6,990 nt of DNA from contig JAOUFL010000126.1 in NCBI GenBank assembly GCA_029858245.1, positions 1-6,990 on the forward strand. The letters are read 5' to 3'. Position numbers and translations under genes: made by a program. Every line of letters begins with the position of its first letter. Position 1 is the stretch's first letter. This stretch comes from Candidatus Zixiibacteriota bacterium. GTDB lineage: Bacteria > Zixibacteria > MSB-5A5 > RBG-16-43-9. Below, one piece after another: positions 1-4,805 of this stretch. The notes under the pieces were generated by a model that worked only from the letters and a program-made list of their open reading frames with translations, was not told the DNA's origin and ran no database searches.

Positions 1-2
1 CC

Positions 3-8
3 AGGGAG
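3..8 (+). promoter_or_regulatory. Ribosome binding site of the GNAT acetyltransferase gene
   Basis: AGGGAG lies 6 nt before the ATG at 15. It supports that start codon for the first gene, although the window begins only 2 bases upstream, so the promoter and any earlier gene cannot be seen. Confidence 0.6.
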
Positions 9-14
9 AATCAA

Positions 15-932
15 ATGGAAATCATAACCTATCGAGAGTTAAAAAACAAAGACGCCTTTATGTTTCTGATTGAACAGGCATTCTGGTGGCCCATTTCGCC
101 AGCGGATATGGAGAAGATAGTCAACCTGGATTTCAGGCTGAAAGCCGGCCCCGTAGGGTTCTGTGCAGTTGAAAATGGAAAACTGGCTGGCTTTGTTGGT
201 GTGCTGGATATTCCCACAAGAACAATCTCAGGAAAAGAAGTTAACATAGGAGGCATCTGGTGTGTGGCAACCAGCCCGCCTTTTGCCAGGAGAGGTATTT
301 GCAAAATACTGATGGATAGAGCTCACCAATATTTCAAGGAAAAAAGATACCCTTTTTCTTTCTTGCAGACCAGCAGGACCTTAATCGCTTATGCCATCTA
401 TGTGAAGATGGAATATGTAGAAGTAGAAAAAGTGAACCGCTATCCACAGGCTTATAAGGTTTTTCAAAAGGAAAAAATCGAAAAAAAGTTAGAGACTAAG
501 CTTGATCCCATAAGAATTTTAGGAATTTATCAGGAATTCGTAAAGGATAGAACCGGATTCGTGATAAGACAGAATGATTTCGTGAATATGTTCTCACAGC
601 GCAGACGTTTCGAAGAGAAAAAGTCATTCCAGGAGGAGAACGGATATGCGCTGCTTTTCGAATCTTCAAATGTAATTAAAATCCAGGAACTGATAAGCCG
701 GGATGAGGTAACCTTTCTCAAATTACTTGACCAGGTGGAATCGGTCGCCCAGAATGGGGTGATTGACCGGATGATCACGGATGAGAAGCTCTTAAAGATT
801 TATAAGGGCAGAGGATACTGCATTTATGAAAAAGGAGATCACGGCGTTTTTATGGTAAAGAAACTGGCTGATATGGATTTCGAGGAAGTATATGGAGGGA
901 TTTTTCATATAGGTATCCTGGACCTTTTTTAA
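15..932 (+). CDS. GNAT-family N-acetyltransferase with C-terminal extension
   Basis: A 305-aa cytoplasmic protein predicted to transfer an acetyl group from acetyl-CoA to an amine; the substrate cannot be told from sequence. The GNAT fold occupies roughly residues 1-145. Strand 4 and the acetyl-CoA loop are at 81-100 (IWCVATSPPFARRGICKILM), the usual V-x-P-x-x-R-R-x-G-hydrophobic pattern, with Cys96 where a second Gly/Ala is common. The segment near 117-135 (LQTSRTLIAYAIYVKMEYVE) matches the late GNAT region that ends in a Y-x-K-x-G/E-Y motif. Residues about 163-285 form a second region that ends in beta-like segments (YCIYEKGDHGVFMVKKL) and may be a degenerate second GNAT lobe, as in Eis-type two-lobe enzymes. 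The last residues (FHIGILDLF) resemble the hydrophobic tails of such proteins. The start is supported by AGGGAG 6 nt upstream. A strong Shine-Dalgarno separates it from the next gene, 29 nt downstream. Family is fairly secure, function unknown. Confidence 0.85.
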   Translation: MEIITYRELKNKDAFMFLIEQAFWWPISPADMEKIVNLDFRLKAGPVGFCAVENGKLAGFVGVLDIPTRTISGKEVNIGGIWCVATSPPFARRGICKILMDRAHQYFKEKRYPFSFLQTSRTLIAYAIYVKMEYVEVEKVNRYPQAYKVFQKEKIEKKLETKLDPIRILGIYQEFVKDRTGFVIRQNDFVNMFSQRRRFEEKKSFQEENGYALLFESSNVIKIQELISRDEVTFLKLLDQVESVAQNGVIDRMITDEKLLKIYKGRGYCIYEKGDHGVFMVKKLADMDFEEVYGGIFHIGILDLF

Positions 933-948
933 AACCATATAGACTAAG

Positions 949-955
949 AAGGAGG
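949..955 (+). promoter_or_regulatory. Strong ribosome binding site of the DUF2892 gene
   Basis: AAGGAGG, essentially a full anti-16S match, sits 6 nt before the ATG at 962. It fixes the start of this short gene and is the main sign, apart from the family match, that the 66-aa frame is truly translated. It also shows that this organism uses Shine-Dalgarno initiation. Confidence 0.8.
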
Positions 956-961
956 AAAACC

Positions 962-1162
962 ATGAAACCAAACGAAAGCGGAGTCGACAGGCTGATTCGC
1001 ATTATAGGCGGGATTTTTCTTTTCATCATTGGTTGGGGAATTTTGAAAAACAATTTTTTGGGTATAATTTTTGACCTTCTGGGGTTAATTCTGTTCATTA
1101 CCGGAATAACTGGATTCTGCTTGCTTTATAAAATCTTTAAAGTAAATACCAATAAGGAATGA
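962..1162 (+). CDS. Small two-helix membrane protein, DUF2892 (YgaP transmembrane domain) family
   Basis: A 66-aa protein that matches the pattern of the DUF2892 family: a polar N-terminus with an MKPNESGVDRLIRII-type start, two hydrophobic helices (about 12-29 and 32-57) joined by a short turn, and a C-terminal GFCLLYKIFKVNT segment close to the family's GFCPLYxLLGINT signature. It should sit in the inner membrane with very short exposed ends. The family domain also occurs as the membrane anchor of rhodanese proteins such as YgaP; here it stands alone with no rhodanese domain. Cys53 is the conserved family cysteine, but the usual following proline is Leu. No enzymatic role can be assigned. 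The start is set by the strong AAGGAGG site. It may be cotranscribed with the upstream acetyltransferase (29-nt gap) and the downstream transporter (17-nt gap). Confidence 0.85.
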   Translation: MKPNESGVDRLIRIIGGIFLFIIGWGILKNNFLGIIFDLLGLILFITGITGFCLLYKIFKVNTNKE

Positions 1163-1179
1163 CCGCTTAAATTTTATTA

Positions 1180-2127
1180 TTGAAAACCAAAAGAGAACAA
1201 AGAGAGAAATCCTTGAATCCTCCTGACCTGAAAAGACAAACCTATCTACCGTCTCTTTTGATTGCTATTTTATGCTTTATCTGGGGTTCCACCTGGGTAG
1301 GAATCAAGATAGGTTTAGAGGATTCTCCTCCGTTTCTATCTGCTGGTTTTCGGTTTCTGTTAGCCACGGTTTTTCTTTATATCTGGGCAAAAAGCAGGGG
1401 GGTAAAATTTTCCAGCTACAGGGGACAGATAGCCAAGATCCTCATTCCCGGATTTTTCCTGTATTATGTCTCATATTCTTTTGTTTACTGGGGCGAGCAA
1501 TATATCAATGCTGGTCTTACTGCAGTGCTCTTCGCTACCTTCCCCCTGTTCGTATCGATACTTGCCACCTTTCATTTAAAAGACGAGAAATTAAATCTGG
1601 TTAAATTTCTTGGTATTATAACTGGATTCAGTGGAATTGTAATAATTTTCTGGGAAAACTTGAGTTTTACAGGAGAGAATGTCCTTGGAGGCATGGCAGG
1701 AATCATAGTTAGCGCACTCTGCTCAGCCTATGCCTCAGTCAGGGTAAAAAGAGACCTGCATCTGGTTGATCCGGTGGTCATATCCACCTATCAGATGGGA
1801 TTGGGAACAATTCTCCTTTTGTGTAGTGGATTCCTTTTTGAAAGGTTTAGCGATTTTAAAATCTCCTGCAAATCAATTGGAGCCTTGATTTATTTAGCTG
1901 TTTTTGGTTCAGCCCTGGCTTTTGTAACATATTACTGGCTTATGAAGAAGATAGATGTTACTAAATTATCTTTGATAGCCTTCGTCACCCCGGTGGTGGC
2001 TTTATTATTAGGCTGGATGATTTTAAAAGAAACCATAACCGGTTATTTGCTGCTGGGGACACTTCTGGTTATCATCGGAATCTGGATGGTGACGCGCTAT
2101 TCGACAATTGAAAGGAGTACTCTTTAA
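1180..2127 (+). CDS. EamA-family (DMT superfamily) transporter
   Basis: A 315-aa inner-membrane protein of the drug/metabolite transporter superfamily, predicted to move small metabolites such as amino acids or related compounds; substrate and direction are unknown. Two EamA repeats are visible, about residues 24-157 and 167-306, giving ten predicted helices. The first repeat opens with the typical LCFIWGSTWVGIKIGL segment and the GFRFLLA helix. The second ends with the family pattern PVVALLLGWMILKETIT followed by LLLGTLLVIIGIW. The length is normal for the family. The frame has no ATG before the first helix. The TTG at 1180 gives the listed protein but has no Shine-Dalgarno close by. An in-frame TTG at 1213, preceded by the purine run AGAGAG at 1201-1206, would give a 304-aa protein and is an equally plausible start. 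There is no clear terminator right after the stop. Confidence 0.93.
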   Translation: MKTKREQREKSLNPPDLKRQTYLPSLLIAILCFIWGSTWVGIKIGLEDSPPFLSAGFRFLLATVFLYIWAKSRGVKFSSYRGQIAKILIPGFFLYYVSYSFVYWGEQYINAGLTAVLFATFPLFVSILATFHLKDEKLNLVKFLGIITGFSGIVIIFWENLSFTGENVLGGMAGIIVSALCSAYASVRVKRDLHLVDPVVISTYQMGLGTILLLCSGFLFERFSDFKISCKSIGALIYLAVFGSALAFVTYYWLMKKIDVTKLSLIAFVTPVVALLLGWMILKETITGYLLLGTLLVIIGIWMVTRYSTIERSTL

Positions 2128-2167
2128 AATAAAACCTATAGAAAGATACTGTATTCACGCTTCTACC

Positions 2168-2211
2168 GAGGTGATTTTGATAATTTAAATCTTAAATTAA
2201 GTATTAACCTC
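2168..2211. repeat. Imperfect AT-rich inverted repeat between eamA and lpxC
   Basis: An inner perfect stem, TAATTTAA (2181-2188) and TTAAATTA (2192-2199), has a 3-nt loop. It is nested in outer arms GAGGT (2168-2172) and ACCTC (2207-2211) with the same centre near 2190. The parts between are only loosely complementary. No T-run follows, so it is not a convincing intrinsic terminator. It could be a weak RNA hairpin at the end of the eamA transcript or a protein-binding site. Much of it is A+T only, so chance is a real alternative. Confidence 0.35.
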
Positions 2212-2306
2212 TCCAAATTTCAAAATATAAGAGTCATAATACTTGAATTTAAAAACGTCGAACGCTAAATTTAAAAAAAGTCTTGATTTTAATATATTTT
2301 TAATTC

Positions 2307-2337
2307 TTGACAATCATCAAAAATAATTTATTATTAT
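2307..2337 (+). promoter_or_regulatory. Candidate sigma-70-type promoter for the lpxC-fabZ / lpxA genes
   Basis: A perfect -35 box TTGACA (2307-2312) is followed by TATTAT (2332-2337, five of six matches to TATAAT) with a 19-nt spacer, longer than the usual 17. Transcription would start near 2344, giving a leader of about 29 nt before the lpxC ATG. It lies in a 245-bp, gene-free, AT-rich stretch (2128-2372) where a promoter for the downstream cluster is expected. AT-rich sequence makes -10 matches cheap, so the -10 position is less certain than the -35. Confidence 0.5.
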
Positions 2338-2372
2338 GCAAAACTTATAGTTAGATTTAAGCAAAATCTCTT

Positions 2373-3773
2373 ATGGAAAAATATCAAAAAACCATTAGCT
2401 CGCAGATATCATATACCGGCATCGGGTTACATACCGGCAATAAAACCACTATAACCTTCAAGCCTGCTCCGGTGAATCACTGGATAAGTTTTGTTCGCAA
2501 AGACCTGCCGGATTTACCGGAGGTACCTGCGGATATTGAGCATGTAATTGATATAAACCGTGGAACCACATTGGGAAAAGGAACCGTGAAAGTATATACT
2601 GTTGAACATGTCCTGGCTGCAGTGATTGGACTGGAGATTGATAATCTCATAATCGAGTTAGATAGTAATGAGCCGCCGGTAGGTGATGGCAGCTCCCTTC
2701 CCTTTGTTGATGCCCTGCTCAAAGCTCAGATCGAGGAGCAGGAAGAACCAAAAAAATTCATTGAAGTTGATACCCCTTTACTGTACTCTGATAAAGAAAG
2801 AGGGGTCGATATTGCTGCTTTTCCATCTGATGATCTGCGGATTACCTTTATGATCGACTACCGTAATCCCGCACTTGGCACACAGTACACTTCCCTGTTC
2901 TCTCTCAAAGAGGAATTCGTCAAAGAATTTGCACCAGCCAGAACTTTCTGTTTTTTACACGAGCTGGAGGAGCTCAAAGCCAAGGGATTAATTAAAGGGG
3001 GAGGATTAGATAACGCCCTGATAATATGCGATTATGATATGAGTCAAAAAGATGTGGAAAGGATTAAACCCCTCTTCGGTTTAAAAGAAGAAGCTTTCCT
3101 GGGTAAGAGCGGGATACTCAATGACGTCCCGTTGAGATTCTATAATGAGCCTGCCAGGCATAAGGCTTTAGACCTTTTAGGTGATATATCTTTGATCGGT
3201 GTGCCTTTGAAGGCTCATATATTAGCAGCGCGTTCGGGTCATGCAGCTAATGTAGCCCTGGTTAAAAAGCTAAGACAGCTCTATGAGAAAAAACTTATTA
3301 CCGTAAAATATCAGGAGAAAAAAAATAAAGGAGACTATTTCTTGGATGCTTCTGCCATTCAGAAGATAATGCCCCATCGCTATCCCTTCCTTTTAGTTGA
3401 CAGGGTGATAGATATAGTGCCCAGGGAAAGGGTAGTGGCAATTAAAAATGTGACCTTAAACGAGCCCTTCTTTGTAGGCCATTTCCCTGGTCATCCGATT
3501 ATGCCAGGAGTTCTTATAATTGAGTCGATGGCGCAGGCTGGAGGAATACTTCTGTTAAATACTGTGGAGAATCCGGAAAATAAGGTGGTGTACTTTATGG
3601 GAATGGATGGTGTCAGGTTTAGAAAACCTGTTCTTCCCGGGGACCAGCTTCGACTTGAGCTGGAGATGATTCAGTTCAGAAAAGGCGGAGCCTGCAAGAT
3701 GCAGGGTAAAGCTTTCCTCGGAGATGAGCTCGCTGCAGAAGCTATCCTTATGGCAACTGTAGTGGAGAAGTAG
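2373..3773 (+). CDS. lpxC-fabZ: Bifunctional LpxC-FabZ: UDP-3-O-acyl-GlcNAc deacetylase fused to 3-hydroxyacyl-ACP dehydratase
   Basis: A 466-aa cytoplasmic fusion protein. Residues about 1-310 are LpxC, the zinc deacetylase of the committed step of lipid A synthesis. It keeps Glu78 and zinc-ligand His79 (TVEH), Thr191 in the PARTF motif, zinc ligands His263 and Asp267 (RHKALD), and the catalytic His290 in RSGH. Residues about 324-466 are FabZ, the fatty-acid synthase dehydratase, with the HRYPFLLVD start, active-site His370 in GHFPGHPIMPG, and Glu384, 14 residues later as in stand-alone FabZ. The linker (about 311-323) is short and lysine-rich. Both halves look catalytically intact and full length. 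Fusion of this pair is known in Bacteroidota-like lineages; the two enzymes draw on the same 3-hydroxyacyl pool. The ATG at 2373 has no Shine-Dalgarno but opens directly on the LpxC N-terminus (QISYTGIGLHTG), so it is favoured. lpxA follows after 34 nt. Confidence 0.97.
   Translation: MEKYQKTISSQISYTGIGLHTGNKTTITFKPAPVNHWISFVRKDLPDLPEVPADIEHVIDINRGTTLGKGTVKVYTVEHVLAAVIGLEIDNLIIELDSNEPPVGDGSSLPFVDALLKAQIEEQEEPKKFIEVDTPLLYSDKERGVDIAAFPSDDLRITFMIDYRNPALGTQYTSLFSLKEEFVKEFAPARTFCFLHELEELKAKGLIKGGGLDNALIICDYDMSQKDVERIKPLFGLKEEAFLGKSGILNDVPLRFYNEPARHKALDLLGDISLIGVPLKAHILAARSGHAANVALVKKLRQLYEKKLITVKYQEKKNKGDYFLDASAIQKIMPHRYPFLLVDRVIDIVPRERVVAIKNVTLNEPFFVGHFPGHPIMPGVLIIESMAQAGGILLLNTVENPENKVVYFMGMDGVRFRKPVLPGDQLRLELEMIQFRKGGACKMQGKAFLGDELAAEAILMATVVEK
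3328..3344 (+). promoter_or_regulatory. Internal ribosome binding site and TTG start at the LpxC/FabZ junction
   Basis: Inside the fusion gene, AAGGAG (3328-3333) is followed after 8 nt by TTG (3342-3344), which is in frame as Leu324 and lies right where the FabZ domain begins. Initiation there would give a 143-residue FabZ, close to the normal length of the stand-alone enzyme. This is either a working internal start that makes extra free FabZ, or the relic of the separate fabZ start from before the fusion. Confidence 0.5.
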
Positions 3774-3807
3774 CTTCAGATAAAATCTTCTTAACTGCAT
3801 TACAACC

Positions 3808-4578
3808 ATGAATATTCATCCCACAGCCATAGTTGATCCCGGGGCAGAATTAGGCAAAGACATTTCAATTGGTCCCTATACACTGATTAAAAAAGAAGTC
3901 CGGATTGGAGATAATGTTCAGATAGGCTCAAACGTTCTAATCGACTCCGGGACTATTCTGGGAAGAAACTGCAAAGTACATCATGGGGCTGTATTAGGAA
4001 CCCCCCCGCAGGATTTAAAATTCGGTGGTGAAAAAACATTTTTAGAGATCGGTGAGAACACTGTAATTCGTGAATACGCTACCATAAATAGAGGTACAAA
4101 ACATAGAGGAAGAGTAACCGTTGGCTCGAACTGTTTTATTATGATGTATGCTCATATCGCTCACGACTGCATCATTGGAAACAACGTGATTTTAGCCAAT
4201 TCAGTGAACCTAGCTGGACATGTAGAGGTGGAGGACTGGGTAATTATAGGCGGAGTTGTGCCGGTTCATCAGTTCACCCGAATCGGAGCCCATTCTATAA
4301 TCGGGGGTGGATTCAGAGTACCCAAGGATGTTCCTCCCTATATTCTGGCTGGTGGTTATCCTCTCCGTTATATGGGATTAAATAAAATCGGTCTTAAAAG
4401 AAGAAACTTTCCTGAAAAAACTATAACTCTTATAAATAAAGCCTGCAGAATTTTATTCCAATCCAGGTTCAATACCACACAAGCTCTAGAGAAAATAAAA
4501 TCGGAAATCGAACCTATCCCCGAAATAAGTCATCTTCTGGATTTTATAGAAAAAAGTGAAAGGGGGATAATAAAATAA
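3808..4578 (+). CDS. lpxA: Acyl-ACP--UDP-N-acetylglucosamine O-acyltransferase (LpxA)
   Basis: A 256-aa cytoplasmic enzyme, usually a homotrimer, that moves a 3-hydroxyacyl chain from ACP to the 3-position of UDP-GlcNAc, the first step of lipid A synthesis. Residues 1 to about 185 are hexapeptide repeats forming a left-handed beta-helix (for example VRIGDNVQIGSNVLIDSGTI). The catalytic histidine is His119 in AHIAHDC (E. coli His125). His116, His138 (LAGHV) and His154 (VHQF) are also kept. Residues about 186-256 form the helical C-terminal domain with the GLKRRNF motif. Gly167 occupies the place of E. coli Gly173, the acyl-length ruler, which suggests a long (about C14) chain; this is inference. 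The length is close to the family norm. The start is set by the family N-terminus (MNIHPTAIVDPGAELG); no Shine-Dalgarno is seen in the 34-nt gap after lpxC-fabZ, and both are probably on one transcript. Confidence 0.97.
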   Translation: MNIHPTAIVDPGAELGKDISIGPYTLIKKEVRIGDNVQIGSNVLIDSGTILGRNCKVHHGAVLGTPPQDLKFGGEKTFLEIGENTVIREYATINRGTKHRGRVTVGSNCFIMMYAHIAHDCIIGNNVILANSVNLAGHVEVEDWVIIGGVVPVHQFTRIGAHSIIGGGFRVPKDVPPYILAGGYPLRYMGLNKIGLKRRNFPEKTITLINKACRILFQSRFNTTQALEKIKSEIEPIPEISHLLDFIEKSERGIIK

Positions 4579-4582
4579 ATTT

Positions 4583-4616
4583 GGGGGATCAGATATCCCA
4601 TCATATCCGGGGATAT
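4583..4616 (+). other. Alternative short hairpins after lpxA
   Basis: Complementary short arms lie here: GGGAT (4585-4589), ATATCCC (4593-4599), ATATC (4603-4607) and GGGATAT (4610-4616). The first pair (GGGAT with ATCCC) can fold together with a third-fourth hairpin, or the second and fourth arms can pair over 7 bp, so the folds exclude one another. The next bases are not a proper T-run (the nearest is at 4636-4640), so a standard intrinsic terminator is not supported. It may mark the 3' end of the lpxA transcript or an attenuator-like element. Confidence 0.35.
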
Positions 4617-4625
4617 TAAACTCAT

Positions 4626-4656
4626 TTGACTAATCTTTTTGGATTTATTATATAAT
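4626..4656 (+). promoter_or_regulatory. Candidate sigma-70-type promoter for the oxidoreductase-lpxB genes
   Basis: TTGACT (4626-4631, five of six) and a perfect TATAAT (4651-4656) are separated by 19 nt, the same long spacing as in the candidate upstream of lpxC. Transcription would begin near 4663, giving a leader of about 140 nt that contains the whole palindromic repeat at 4683-4772. If real, the oxidoreductase and lpxB can be expressed apart from lpxC-fabZ and lpxA. Confidence 0.5.
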
Positions 4657-4682
4657 AATAAGCTCGAATTGACGAATTTAAA

Positions 4683-4772
4683 TGTCATTGCGAGAAGTTC
4701 AATTGGATGTGGAAGCAATCTCTACAAAGTAAACGGATTGCTTCCTCCGCCTTCGGCGGGATCGCAATGACA
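4683..4772. repeat. Nested palindromic repeat of the dispersed GTCATTGCGAG type (MITE/REP-like)
   Basis: Perfect outer arms TGTCATTGCGA (4683-4693) and TCGCAATGACA (4762-4772) enclose perfect inner arms GGAAGCAATC (4711-4720) and GATTGCTTCC (4736-4745). The two arm pairs are almost exactly concentric (centres near 4727.5 and 4728). A third small GC-rich hairpin, CCGCC-TTC-GGCGG (4747-4759), sits on the right side. The outer and inner motifs match a widespread class of short non-coding dispersed repeats that I recognise from many bacterial genomes. There is no transposase, so it is non-autonomous. Open frames read through it, which can mislead start prediction for the gene that follows. Confidence 0.85.
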
Positions 4773-4796
4773 GGCGAAATGGAGGCTTTCTTTATT

Positions 4797-4801
4797 GAGG
4801 A
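4797..4801 (+). promoter_or_regulatory. Ribosome binding site deciding the start of the oxidoreductase gene
   Basis: GAGGA lies 4 nt before the ATG at 4806. It supports that codon over the upstream in-frame ATGs at 4707 and 4779; the former lies inside the palindromic repeat. Confidence 0.55.
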
Positions 4802-4805
4802 CAAA

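Noticed and set aside
29..304. Open frames on the - strand here and opposite the other genes (for example 2477-2722, 3555-3809, 6247-6501)
   Set aside because: All are short, lie opposite well-supported genes, and their translations show no recognisable domain.
1272..1604. A 110-codon open frame on the + strand inside the transporter gene
   Set aside because: It lies wholly within the EamA gene in another frame and shows no family resemblance or ribosome binding site. The transporter frame has clear family motifs.
2243..2278. Possible hairpin from GAATTTA and TAAATTT around ACGTCGAACG
   Set aside because: Only a 6-bp A+T stem with a mismatched interior; expected by chance in such AT-rich sequence.
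4683..4772. tRNA-like or structured RNA gene, because the repeat can fold with several stems
   Set aside because: The arms match a known type of dispersed palindrome, and stem lengths and spacing do not fit a tRNA cloverleaf or any RNA family I recognise.
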